This document shows, piece after piece, positions 33,022-41,605 of a stretch of DNA of 57,329 nucleotides (position 1 is the stretch's first letter; every line of letters begins with the position of its first letter). The position numbers were made by a program, and so were the translations under genes. The notes under the pieces were generated by a model that saw nothing but the letters and a program-made list of their open reading frames with translations, searched no databases and was not told where the DNA came from. The stretch covers positions 1 to 57,329 of the forward strand of contig NZ_BAAADB010000007.1 in NCBI RefSeq assembly GCF_039522025.1, read 5' to 3'. The stretch is from Deinococcus depolymerans (lineage in GTDB: Bacteria > Deinococcota > Deinococci > Deinococcales > Deinococcaceae).

Positions 33022-34016
33022 TCACCGGGCAGCGTGGCCCACCCGGCGCGCCTCGCGGACCAGATCACGGATCGCCCCCGGCCAGCTGGGATGCTCGAAC
33101 GTGAAGCCCGCCTGCAGCAGGCGCCCCGGCACCACCCAGCGGCTCTTGAGCAGCAGTTCCGGCTCGGAGTCCATGACGGCGGCGCCCAGGCCGATCAGCG
33201 CCGCCGTGGACGGCACGCCGAGCGGCACCCTCCACGCCCCCCGGTAGGCGCGCAGGAAATCGGCGTTCGGCAGGGGGTGCGGGGCGGTCACGTTCACCGG
33301 TCCCGACAGCGGCGTCCCGATCAGGAACTGCGCGGCGCGGCAGAAATCCCGCTCGTGAATCCACGACACGTACTGCCCGCCCCCGGCCATCGGGCCGGCC
33401 CCACCCAGCCGGACGACCCGGTCCGTGGTTTCCATGACGCCGCCCGCACCGACGCCGTACACCATGGCGGTGCGCAGGGCCACACGGCGGGTGCTGGGCA
33501 GGTGCAGTTCGTTCAGGGCGGCCTCCCAGCGGGTCGCGACGTCCACGCTGAACCCCACGCCCGGCTCGCCTGAATCCTCGTCCTGCGGGCGGTCGCGGGC
33601 GTCGCGGTAGAGGGTCGCGGTGGAACTGTTCAGCCACACGGCCGGGGGCCTCTCCACGGCCGCCATGGCGCGCCCCAGCGCCCGCGTGCTGTCCAGGCGC
33701 GAGGTGTAGATGTCCAGCATGTTCTGCGCGGTGTACCGGCAGTTGACAGTGCGGCCTGCGAGGTTCAGGACGCGGCCGTCGCGCCGTCGATCTCGCGCAC
33801 CCACCTGCCCTGCCTCAGCGCGTCCCAGGGCACCCAGCGCCCCGGCGTGGGCACCGGCGGGCGCGAACGCGACACGATGACCACGTCCCAGTCCTGCGCC
33901 GCGAAATGCCGCGCCACGGCCCGGCCCAGGACGCCGCTGCCCCCGGGGATCACGAGGCGGGGCGCAGCGTCGGATCGGACCGGTTCGAGTCGGTTCAGGT
34001 CGGGTCGGGGCGTCAT
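33022..34016 (-). pseudogene. NAD-dependent epimerase of the TIGR01777/SDR39U1 family, split by a frameshift
   Basis: The N-terminal Rossmann part runs from ATG at 34016 (LVIPGGSGVLGRAVARHFAAQDWDVVIVSRS) to WVREIDGA near 33785. The rest continues in another frame from about 33780 (DGRVLNLAGRTVNCRYTAQNMLDIYTSRLDSTRALG to the end VREARRVGHAAR). Adding one G near 33776-33784 would restore a family-typical EIDGADGRVLNLAGR. So it is either a recent pseudogene or a sequencing error. The two pieces overlap (33765-33804). It lies 4 bases after the VWA gene, at the end of the long operon. Such enzymes are uncharacterised nucleoside-diphosphate-sugar epimerase relatives. Confidence 0.85.
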
Positions 34017-34020
34017 GCGC

Positions 34021-35214
34021 TCAGCCTACGCCGCCCCCACGCACCACGAGTCCCTGTTCGCCCGCCCAGGTGCCCACGTCGTCCCCGCGGATCGCGGCGG
34101 CCATCAGGCCAGGGAAATGACCGGGCGTGCAAGCGAACGCCGGGATGCCCATGCCCGACAGGGCGCGCGCCACGCCATGGTCGTAACTGGGCGCGCCGTC
34201 GTCCGACAGGGCCAGCAGGGCGATGACGTTCACGCCGCTGTCTTTCAGGGTGCGGGCGCGGGCCAGCATCTCGCGCTCGTTCCCGCCCTCGAACAGGTCG
34301 CTGACCAGCACCAGAATGGTCTGCTCGGGCTTCTGGATCACCCCCTGGCAGTACGCGAGCGCCCGGTTGATGTCGGTGCCGCCGCCCAGCTGGATGCCGT
34401 ACAGGACGTCCACCGGGTCGTCGAGGTGCTCGCTGAGGTCCGCGACCTCCGTGTCGAACACCACGACACGCGTACTGACCGCCGGGAGGCTGGCGAGGAC
34501 CGCGCCGAACACACCCGCGTACACGACGCTGCTCGCCATGCTGCCCGACTGGTCCAGGCACAGGACAATGTCACGCAGGGAGCGGCGCCGGCGGCCCATG
34601 CCGACCAGCCGCTCAGGGATGATGGTGTTCTTCCCCGGCTGGTAGGTCTTGAGGTTCGCGCGGATGGTCCGGTCCCAGTCGATCTCGGCCGGGCGGGGCC
34701 GGAAGTTGCGCTGCGCGCGGTTCAGGCTGCCGGTCACGGCGGCGCGGGTGGGTTCCTCCAGCCGCCGCGTCAGGTCGTCCACCACCCGGCGCACCACGGC
34801 GCGGGCCGCGTCCCTGGCCCGCTCCGGCATCACGCCGCGGAGGCTCAGGAGCGTCCCGACGAGGTTCACGTCCGGCTCCACCCCGCCGAGCATCTCGGGT
34901 TCGAACAGCAGCTGCTGCAGGTTCAGGCGTTCGATGGCGTCGCCCTGCATGACCCGCACCACGTCCTGCGGAAAGAACTCACGCAGATCGGCGAGCCAGC
35001 GGGCCACCTTCGGAGCGCTCGCGCCCAGCCCGCCGCGCCGCGCGCCCGGTTCCGCGTCGTACAGACCGCCCAGGGCGTCGTCCATCCGGCGGTCCAGGGA
35101 ACCCAGGCTGACCTGCGCCGCCCCGCCGGGACCGCACGCCAGCCCGTCGGCGTCCCCGCCGCCCAGCACCAACCGCCAGCGGCGTAACCGTTCCGTGTCT
35201 CCCGTGTCTGTCAT
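34021..35214 (-). CDS. VWA-domain (CoxE-like) protein, partner of the MoxR ATPase
   Basis: The 397-residue protein starts at the ATG of MTDTGDTERL, with a GGGGAGG box upstream. The C-terminal half is a von Willebrand factor A domain with a complete MIDAS site: DQSGS at 221-225 (DIVLCLDQSGSM), then GGGTDINRAL and LVLVSDLFEGG. The N-terminal half is helical and of CoxE/MoxR-associated type. VWA proteins of this kind pair with MoxR AAA+ ATPases to remodel or metallate targets. Here it is separated from the rest of the operon by repeats of the D/F type. Confidence 0.9.
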   Translation of the reverse strand: MTDTGDTERLRRWRLVLGGGDADGLACGPGGAAQVSLGSLDRRMDDALGGLYDAEPGARRGGLGASAPKVARWLADLREFFPQDVVRVMQGDAIERLNLQQLLFEPEMLGGVEPDVNLVGTLLSLRGVMPERARDAARAVVRRVVDDLTRRLEEPTRAAVTGSLNRAQRNFRPRPAEIDWDRTIRANLKTYQPGKNTIIPERLVGMGRRRRSLRDIVLCLDQSGSMASSVVYAGVFGAVLASLPAVSTRVVVFDTEVADLSEHLDDPVDVLYGIQLGGGTDINRALAYCQGVIQKPEQTILVLVSDLFEGGNEREMLARARTLKDSGVNVIALLALSDDGAPSYDHGVARALSGMGIPAFACTPGHFPGLMAAAIRGDDVGTWAGEQGLVVRGGGVG

Positions 35215-35304
35215 GCTCCTGCCTCCCCTGCCGTGCATGCGCGGCCTCTCACCGCCCTGCAGAGCCGTTCTCCGAATGACGGCATCGGAACAACAGATGT
35301 CCGG

Positions 35305-35420
35305 TGCCTCCCCATTCCCTGCTTCGCCGCTGTTCCAGTCCGTCCTGACCGTCCACCTTCACCCGCTCTCCTGCGGAGCTTGATAACTCCACCCGGCCAT
35401 GAAGGCTGCCTCTTTACGCC
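35305..35420 (+). repeat. Second dispersed module, copy 2
   Basis: Similar over its length to 27965-28078: GCCTCCCCATTCCCTGCTTCGC, GTCCGTCCTGACCGTC, ACCTTCACCCGCTCTCCTG and CACCCGGCCAT. It adjoins repeat copy F. The preceding 90 bases (35215-35304) hold only a degenerate CTCCGAATGACGG end-like fragment, and no gene. Confidence 0.65.
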
Positions 35421-35429
35421 AACCGCTCT

Positions 35430-35538
35430 CATCCGGCTTCCGTCTGTCTCGCCCTCCACCCGCAACAGCACCGGGTTGCCAAGCCCGCCGGTCCGCCCTG
35501 CTCCCACGCTGCGGAGCGGCTCTCCGAATCCGTGTAAG
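35430..35538 (-). repeat. Structured intergenic repeat, copy F (D-like, decayed)
   Basis: Read on the minus strand it begins TTACACGGATTCGGAGAGC. It then follows copy D (CCGCAGCGTGGGAGC, then GGCTTGGCAACCCGGTGCTGTTG) and ends AGACGGAAGCCGGATGA. The second arm of stem 2 is degraded. It lies 22 bases after the stop codon of the polysaccharide deacetylase gene, inside the long operon, between that gene and the VWA gene. Confidence 0.75.
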
Positions 35539-35560
35539 ACCAGGCGGCCCCACCCGCGAC

Positions 35561-36949
35561 CTACCAGACGGACGTGAACTTCACGCCGAAGCGCCCGCCG
35601 CCGCCCACCTCGGCAGTCAGGGCGTAACTGCCGATCCGGTACTCGGCTTCCACGAACGGACCGGGCCTCTCCCCCCAGCGGTACCCGCCGCCCAGCCGCA
35701 ACGGACGGCCCTCACCGCTCTGCCAGGGCACCGCGGCCCGCAGGCCCAGCTGCGTGCCCGAGGGGTCATGGGCGGCCGTGACCACCCAGTAATCCGCCGG
35801 GATGAACGTGCCGCCCCACCCCCACTGCCATGCGCCCTGCAGTCGGCTGGCCCGGCCCCACAGCTCGCCGTGTCCGCCCAGCGCGACCGCGCCGCCCAGC
35901 AGCGGGCCGCTGCGGTCCACTCCGGCGGCCAGCGTGAACGGCGCGACGTTGAACGCCACGCCCGCCCCGGTGTACGCACCGTTCCCGGCACCGACCCCGC
36001 GCCGCGCCGCGACGTTCACACTCCAGGCCCCCTCCCGCCACGCCAGCCGGGTCTCGCGCTCGCCGCGCCACGCGGCGCTGATCAGGCCGTTTCCCAGCAG
36101 CTCGTAGTGCGCCGGATTCCAGGTCAGGGGGGGCAGCGTGGCCGGGTGCTCGCCGCGCAGGCCATCCAGGGCGGGTTCCGTGACGCTCAGCAGCAGCAGC
36201 GGCACGCGGGCGTCCAGACCCCAGCGGACCCGCATGGGCAGCAGCGACTCGTCCCACGCGGTGATGGCCGGGGCGGGCAGGGCCATGGGGTCCGCGCGGC
36301 CCAGCGCGGGCGGGCCGCCCGCCACGCCGCACTGCAGTCCCTGCCCGCGCGCCTCGCGCCTCACCCGCGCGTCGTGACGGTTCAGCGGGTACGCCACGCA
36401 GCGGGGCGCGGCGCCAGCGGCCTCCTGTTCCGGGACCGTCAGTTCACGGCGCAGACCGGCGGGACTCAGGTCCGCCAGGGCCGCGTGCGCGTGGGTGTGC
36501 GTGCCGATCTCCCACCCGGCCTCCCGGAGTTCCTGCACCTGCGCGGCACTCAGACTGCCGGGCCGCCCCACCCGCGACCAGATGACGTACGCCGTGCCGG
36601 GCACCCCCTGGGCGCGCAGCACCGGAAACGCCAGCCGGTACACGCTCTCGAACCCGTCGTCGAACTGAATGACCGCCACCCGCTCACGGACCGGCGCGCG
36701 GGCCGCCTCGCTGGACGTCACGAAACGGTAGCCCATGCGGCGCAGCGTCTCGATGCGGCGGTTCAGGGCGTCCGGGGAGATGCCCAGCGACGCCCCGCCA
36801 CTCACGCCCACCTGATGGTAGACGAGCACCACGGGCGCCGACCGCGCCGTGCCCAGCAACGCCAGCCCGGCCAGCACCGCAAGCAGCAGTCGAGGCAGCC
36901 GCAGACGGGCCGGCGTGAACGGAACGGCGGGGTTCGGCATGGCAGACAC
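35561..36949 (-). CDS. Secreted polysaccharide deacetylase with a beta-rich C-terminal domain
   Basis: The start chosen is GTG at 36949, 8 bases after a TACTGT box; an ATG 9 bases later or a GTG overlapping the DUF5682 stop are alternatives. A signal peptide (LRLPRLLLAVLAGLALLGTARSA) is followed by a NodB-type domain: VVLVYHQV, the metal aspartates in IQFDDGFESV, and GTHTHAHAAL. These enzymes remove acetyl groups from cell-wall or capsule sugars. The last 200 or so residues are Gly- and aromatic-rich alternating strands ending in a terminal Trp, like an outer-membrane barrel or beta-sandwich. That fusion is unusual. Confidence 0.85.
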   Translation of the reverse strand: MSAMPNPAVPFTPARLRLPRLLLAVLAGLALLGTARSAPVVLVYHQVGVSGGASLGISPDALNRRIETLRRMGYRFVTSSEAARAPVRERVAVIQFDDGFESVYRLAFPVLRAQGVPGTAYVIWSRVGRPGSLSAAQVQELREAGWEIGTHTHAHAALADLSPAGLRRELTVPEQEAAGAAPRCVAYPLNRHDARVRREARGQGLQCGVAGGPPALGRADPMALPAPAITAWDESLLPMRVRWGLDARVPLLLLSVTEPALDGLRGEHPATLPPLTWNPAHYELLGNGLISAAWRGERETRLAWREGAWSVNVAARRGVGAGNGAYTGAGVAFNVAPFTLAAGVDRSGPLLGGAVALGGHGELWGRASRLQGAWQWGWGGTFIPADYWVVTAAHDPSGTQLGLRAAVPWQSGEGRPLRLGGGYRWGERPGPFVEAEYRIGSYALTAEVGGGGRFGVKFTSVW

Positions 36950-36957
36950 GGACCCCC

Positions 36958-36963
36958 ACAGTA
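36958..36963 (-). promoter_or_regulatory. -10 box TACTGT inside the end of the long operon, before the deacetylase
   Basis: On the minus strand TACTGT ends 8 bases before a GTG that would start the deacetylase with only three extra residues before the ATG. It suggests the deacetylase can be transcribed alone as a leaderless mRNA. Confidence 0.45.
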
Positions 36964-37029
36964 GCGGCCGCCGGAAGGGACCACCACCCCCGGCGGGGCA
37001 CACGGCCTTCCGCCAGCCCCGCAGCCCGG

Positions 37030-39213
37030 TCACGCCTGCACGCCCAGCAGGCGCAGCACCATGGGCACGGCCCGCAGCGCCCGCGCCCCGTCCACCTCGC
37101 GGGCCGCGCGCCGCCCCGACGCACCCGCGCCGCGCAACGCCTCCCCGATGGCCCGGCGCTCGGGCCGCTCGAAGCGCGAGAACACCCGCCGCAGCAGCGG
37201 CAACGTCTCCTGGAACACCGGACCGTCCAGGCCGGTCAGCCAGTCGTCCAGCAACCCCAGCAGCGCCGGATCATGAATGAGGAGCGCGCCGCTGTCGCCC
37301 AGGAAGCCGTCCAGCCACGCCGTGACCTCCAGCGGCACCCCGCTGCTCAGCGCCAGTCCCAGCCGCCGCTCCACCTCCGGGCCGTCCAGCACCGACGCGT
37401 CCCGCAACCGGCGCACCGCGTCCCCGCTGAGCAGCGGGTGCGTGTCGTCCCGCTCGGCAAGTCGGGCCAGGGCCGCCTGCCACCCCGCCAGGACCGCGCC
37501 GTCGTCCAGCAACCGCACCGCCGCGTCCGCTCCCTGCACGTGCCCGCGCAGGGTGAACGCCGCGTCGTCCGCGATCCCGACCGCCGCCAGCGGCAGGCCC
37601 ACGCCCGCCCGCGTGAGCAGCGTCCGGAACGTCGCGCCCGCCAGCACGTTCGACCCGCCCTCGCGCCCACGCACGTCCCCGTAGCGCGCCAGCCGCGCCA
37701 GGGGCGGCAGGGCCTCCAGCAGGTCGCTCACGTCCGCGTTCCCCGCCGCCCGCGCGTCCAGCGCCGCCAGGGCCACCGGCAGCGCGCCCTCCAGGTCGGC
37801 GTAGCGCACGGCCTCCAGCAGGGTCGTCAGTTCCGCCAGCGTGCCCGCGTTCCGGGCGGCCTCCACCGCCACGGCCGTCGCCGCGTCCAGTACCGTCTGC
37901 CCGCTGCGGCTCGCCTCGACCAGCCGCACACTGAACTCCGGCTTCCAGGCCAGCGCCCACGCCTCCTTGAAGGTGCCGCGCCCCCCCACGGAACGCTCCT
38001 GCGCCCACGGCACGCCCAGCAGATTCAGGCGGTGGAACAGCACAGAGCGGGCCAGATCGTTGTCGGTGCGCAGGTCCAGCGTCAGCTCCGTCTGCTCGGG
38101 CTGCACCTTCAGGCGCAGGCTCTTCTGAATACGGGCCAGATCCTGCGCCAGCGGCACGGTCGGCACGCCGTCCGGCACCGCCCCCAGCGCCTCGCCGACC
38201 ACCAGTTGCCGCTCGATCAGCCGCAGGGGCAGGTCACTGTCCCACCCGAACACGCTCAGGACCGCCTCGTTCAGCTCGTCCAGGCCCGGCAGCGCCCGCC
38301 CGCGCAGGGCCGCCAGGGTGTTCGCCAGCCGCGTCGCCTCGATCACCGAAGCGCTGCTCGCCTCCAGCCGCTCCTCGCGCAGCAGCCGCGCCACCCGCGC
38401 GAACCAGCGTTCCGTCACGTCCCGCCGCGTCGTGAAAAGGTGATGGTAGTACCCCGGCGAGCGCACCCCCGCCCCGTACCCGCTGCCCGTGCTGAGGCGG
38501 CCGTGCGTCCACGGCACCCAGGTCAGCGTGACCTTCGCCTTCGGCAGGCCCTTCAGGATCGCCGCGTCGTCCTTCGCCTTGAAGGCCTCCACGTCCAATG
38601 CCGGAGCGTGCCACGCCCCGCACACCACCGCCACGCGCCCCGCCCCGCCCTTCACGGCCGCGCGGATCGCCTGCCGCATGCACGCCTCGCGCTGCGCTTC
38701 CCGGCCCGACGCCGCCGGGGCATCCGCCCGCACGGCCCGCATCGCCTCGTTCACGGCCTCGAACACGTCGAAGTCGTCGCCGCGCGCCTCGACCAGCGTC
38801 TCCCACCACCGCTCGAAATCCGCGTACCCGGCCGCCTCCGCCAGCACCCGCAACGGATCGCTGTGCAGGTCATCCGACTCGTCGTCCCCACGTTCGCCCA
38901 CCAGCGTCACCGACGCCGGAAGATCCATGAACCGCGCCGCCGCCCCCGCCCGCGCCGCCCAGCGGAACGCCACGAACTCCGGACTGAACGCCGCGAACGG
39001 CCAGAACGACGCTCTGGCAGGATCGTCGTTCACGTAGCCCAGCAGCGCCACGGGCGGCGTCATGTCCTCCAGCGCCAGGAACGGCAGAACGGAATCCGCA
39101 TCCGACGGCCCCTCGACCAGCACCACATCGGGCTTGAGCTGATTCAGCGCGTGCTCAAGCGACCGGGCACTGCCGGGGCCGTGATGACGGATAGGAAAGA
39201 TGGAGACGCTCAC
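37030..39213 (-). CDS. DUF5682 family protein of the MoxR/SWIM/VWA operon
   Basis: The 727-residue protein starts at a GTG that overlaps the stop of the upstream gene (GTGA). The N-terminus VSVSIFPIRHHGPGSARSLEHALNQLKPDVVLVEGPSDAD is the hallmark of DUF5682, reminiscent of the TraB/ChaN-like fold. RVAVVCGAWHAPALDVEAF lies near residue 215. The remainder is a long helical region. The family occurs almost always beside MoxR, VWA, SWIM and DUF5691 genes, as here. Biochemical function unknown. Confidence 0.9.
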   Translation of the reverse strand: MSVSIFPIRHHGPGSARSLEHALNQLKPDVVLVEGPSDADSVLPFLALEDMTPPVALLGYVNDDPARASFWPFAAFSPEFVAFRWAARAGAAARFMDLPASVTLVGERGDDESDDLHSDPLRVLAEAAGYADFERWWETLVEARGDDFDVFEAVNEAMRAVRADAPAASGREAQREACMRQAIRAAVKGGAGRVAVVCGAWHAPALDVEAFKAKDDAAILKGLPKAKVTLTWVPWTHGRLSTGSGYGAGVRSPGYYHHLFTTRRDVTERWFARVARLLREERLEASSASVIEATRLANTLAALRGRALPGLDELNEAVLSVFGWDSDLPLRLIERQLVVGEALGAVPDGVPTVPLAQDLARIQKSLRLKVQPEQTELTLDLRTDNDLARSVLFHRLNLLGVPWAQERSVGGRGTFKEAWALAWKPEFSVRLVEASRSGQTVLDAATAVAVEAARNAGTLAELTTLLEAVRYADLEGALPVALAALDARAAGNADVSDLLEALPPLARLARYGDVRGREGGSNVLAGATFRTLLTRAGVGLPLAAVGIADDAAFTLRGHVQGADAAVRLLDDGAVLAGWQAALARLAERDDTHPLLSGDAVRRLRDASVLDGPEVERRLGLALSSGVPLEVTAWLDGFLGDSGALLIHDPALLGLLDDWLTGLDGPVFQETLPLLRRVFSRFERPERRAIGEALRGAGASGRRAAREVDGARALRAVPMVLRLLGVQA

Positions 39214-40511
39214 GTGTAGGTATTCAGGATCGCACTGATCCGACAGGATGAGCACCAGAATCCGTAGATGGTGCCATTTGTGTACGCCAAGCCGTCATGG
39301 AGCTGGAATACGAACAGCATGGTCTGCTGACATTTAGGGCAGGTTTCCCACTCTGGACCCTGCAGCCAGGAAGGCGGTCCACCTACCCGGTTCAGGTTCT
39401 GACTGTCGTTGAAATCGTTCTGGAACAGCCAGCGTGACGGTGTTACCTTCAACTGCACGGGAAGACCATGATGCAGGAACTTGTAGGTTTCCCGGTCAAG
39501 GTCTGAGAAGTCATATCCTCCTGTTTCCTCAAAGCCTGACCCATGGTACTTGGGGCGTTCAGGCAGTCCGTGGTCATCGTGCACAAATATTGTGGGCCGG
39601 TCACTGATCATGCAATACGTGCAGACAACGAAGGTAATGGGCGCATGAAGCGTAACGCCGGGCACTGGATTACTGAGAGTGAGGAGATGCTGCAAGTTGT
39701 AGTCACAATGTGGGCACTTCGGCCCTTCTGCGCCCCAGTACTCAGCCTGGATTCCCTCGCCATTGATCCGCCACGACAGATCATCCAGATGCATATGAGC
39801 TGGAGCGGTCATATTGTGGGTCGTCAAGTCGGCTGGGCTGGGCATGATGTGGTAGCAGGCATCTGCGTACAGTCGCCGCCACTCTCCACCTTTACGCTCG
39901 ACTCCGGCATTTTCAAGCAACTGGGTATTCAGCTTGCTCGCAACGAAATTAAGATTTTCAGGTTCACCCGACCACTCCAGACACAGCTGAGCCCAGTTTC
40001 TATGAGCGATTGAGGTGTTCATCTCATTTCTGAGTTCATGGCTGAAGCGCCTACCTGCACCCCACCAGGCTCCCGTTGATTCCCAACTTCGTTTACTCCA
40101 TAAGGCGGAGAGGTACGGATGAAACAGATCTGGTGCCTGCCATTGCAGCTTGTCCAGCATCTCGTGCTGCAACCGCAGTCCAGACACATCGGCCTCCTTG
40201 TAATCCATTCCCAAAGCGAGGAGGGATTTCTCGAAGACTCGGGGCAGAGCGTGATCTGGAATGTAGTCCAACAGTCGGCGGTGCGCGTTCGATAGACCAC
40301 GTCGATCCAGAAGCGTCAGCAGCACCTCTAGAGCAGCCTCCGGGTCAGGATGAATGCGGCCAGTCAGGACTTCTTCTGTCCTCTGCCTGAGGTTTCGAAG
40401 CTGTGTCTGCTCCTCATCGGTCAGCCGGTCAAGTCCACCCTCTGCATCGCGCTTCTGTGCAAGAAGAACTATGGCGTCCAGCAAGCTCAGGTATTCTTCA
40501 ACGCCATTCAC
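39210..40511 (-). CDS. Protein with two zinc ribbons, DUF1963-like C-terminus, lower GC than its neighbours
   Basis: The 433-residue protein has a helical N-terminal part (1-200) and two CxxC-CxxC zinc sites: Cys266/269/297/300 and Cys391/394/420/423. The final region (NRVGGPPSWLQGPEWETCPKCQQTMLFVFQLHDG) resembles the end of DUF1963/YwqG proteins; this is a tentative match. It begins 2 bases after the moxR stop codon and overlaps DUF5682 by 4, so it belongs to the operon. Its codon use and base composition are visibly more AT-rich than those of the SWIM, DUF5691 or DUF5682 genes. Likely an acquired accessory component. Confidence 0.85.
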   Translation of the reverse strand: MNGVEEYLSLLDAIVLLAQKRDAEGGLDRLTDEEQTQLRNLRQRTEEVLTGRIHPDPEAALEVLLTLLDRRGLSNAHRRLLDYIPDHALPRVFEKSLLALGMDYKEADVSGLRLQHEMLDKLQWQAPDLFHPYLSALWSKRSWESTGAWWGAGRRFSHELRNEMNTSIAHRNWAQLCLEWSGEPENLNFVASKLNTQLLENAGVERKGGEWRRLYADACYHIMPSPADLTTHNMTAPAHMHLDDLSWRINGEGIQAEYWGAEGPKCPHCDYNLQHLLTLSNPVPGVTLHAPITFVVCTYCMISDRPTIFVHDDHGLPERPKYHGSGFEETGGYDFSDLDRETYKFLHHGLPVQLKVTPSRWLFQNDFNDSQNLNRVGGPPSWLQGPEWETCPKCQQTMLFVFQLHDGLAYTNGTIYGFWCSSCRISAILNTYT

Positions 40512-40513
40512 GT

Positions 40514-41605
40514 TCAGCTCACCGTCCGGCAGGCTTTGTAGAAGTCTTTCCAGTCGTCGCGTTTTTTGGCGACGGTTTCGAGGTATTCGCGCCAGATGAC
40601 GGCGTCCTGCACGGGGTCTTTGATGACGGCCCCCACGAGGCTGGCGGCGACGTCGTGGGCGGTCAGGTGGCCGTTCCCGAAGTGCGCGGCGAGGCTCAGG
40701 CCGTGGTTGACGACGCTGATGGCTTCGGCGGTGCTGAGGCTGCCGCTGGGGCTCTTGAGTTTTGTCCTGCCGTCCTCGGTGGCTCCGGCGCGCAGTTCGC
40801 GGAACACGGTGACGATCCGGCGGACTTCCTCCAGCGCGGGTGGCTGGGCGGGAATGTGGAGGTTCGTGGCGAGTTGCGCGACGCGGCTGGTGACGATGCT
40901 GACCTCGTCGTCGAGGGTGTCGGGGACGGGCAGGATGACGGTGTTGAAGCGGCGTTTCAGGGCGCTGCTCAGGTCGTTCACGCCCTTGTCGCGGTTGTTG
41001 GCGGTGGCGATCAGGTTGAAGCCCTGCACGGCCTGCACTTCCGTGTTCAGTTCCGGGATGGGCAGCGTCTTCTCGCTCAGGATGGTGATGAGGGTGTCCT
41101 GCACGTCGCTCTGCACGCGCGTCAGTTCTTCCAGGCGAGCGATCTTGCCGGTGCGCATGGCACGCACGATGGGGCTCTCGACCAGGGCGGCCTCGCTGGG
41201 CCCCTCGGCCAGCAGGCGGGCGTAGTTCCAGCCGTAGCGGACGCTTTCCTCGCTGGTGCCGGCGGTGCCCTGCACGAGCAGGGTACTGGTGCCGCTGATC
41301 GCGGCGGCGAGGTGTTCGCTGACCCAGCTCTTGGCGGTGCCGGGCACGCCGATCAGCAGCAGGGCGCGGTCCGTGGCGAGGGTGGCGACGGCGATCTCCA
41401 TCAGGCGGCGTTCCCCGACGTACTTGGGGGTGATCTCGGTGCCGTCTTTCAGCGTGCCGCCCATCAGGTACGTCAGCACGGCGTGCGGCGAGAGGTTCCA
41501 GCGGGGCGGACGGGGCCGGTCGTCGTGCGCGGCCAGGGCAGAAAGCTCATGCGCGTACGCCTGCTCGGCGTGCTGACGGAGGACAGTGGAATCAGGGGTG
41601 GTCAT
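40514..41605 (-). CDS. MoxR-type AAA+ ATPase
   Basis: The 363-residue ATPase has Walker A GVPGTAKS at 86-93, a Walker B-like ARLEELTRV with the helix-2 insert context ESPIVRAMRTGKIA, sensor 1 in FNLIATANNRDKG, and the arginine-finger region SALKRRFNTV. MoxR proteins are hexameric chaperone-like remodelers that usually work with a VWA partner; the VWA gene of this operon is the likely partner. The start overlaps the LRV gene stop as ATGA. The Walker B is Glu-Glu rather than the usual Asp-Glu. Confidence 0.93.
   Translation of the reverse strand: MTTPDSTVLRQHAEQAYAHELSALAAHDDRPRPPRWNLSPHAVLTYLMGGTLKDGTEITPKYVGERRLMEIAVATLATDRALLLIGVPGTAKSWVSEHLAAAISGTSTLLVQGTAGTSEESVRYGWNYARLLAEGPSEAALVESPIVRAMRTGKIARLEELTRVQSDVQDTLITILSEKTLPIPELNTEVQAVQGFNLIATANNRDKGVNDLSSALKRRFNTVILPVPDTLDDEVSIVTSRVAQLATNLHIPAQPPALEEVRRIVTVFRELRAGATEDGRTKLKSPSGSLSTAEAISVVNHGLSLAAHFGNGHLTAHDVAASLVGAVIKDPVQDAVIWREYLETVAKKRDDWKDFYKACRTVS

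Noticed and set aside
33022..34016. Programmed frameshift in the epimerase gene
   Set aside because: No slippery heptamer or downstream pseudoknot was seen at the junction; a missing G explains the break more simply.
35399..36964. Plus-strand reading frame starting in the second module and crossing the deacetylase
   Set aside because: Composition is Arg/Pro/His noise and it runs antisense to the deacetylase; no ribosome-binding site.
37273..39219. Plus-strand open frame opposite DUF5682
   Set aside because: Antisense shadow with Arg/Gln/His-rich composition; DUF5682 on the other strand is well supported.
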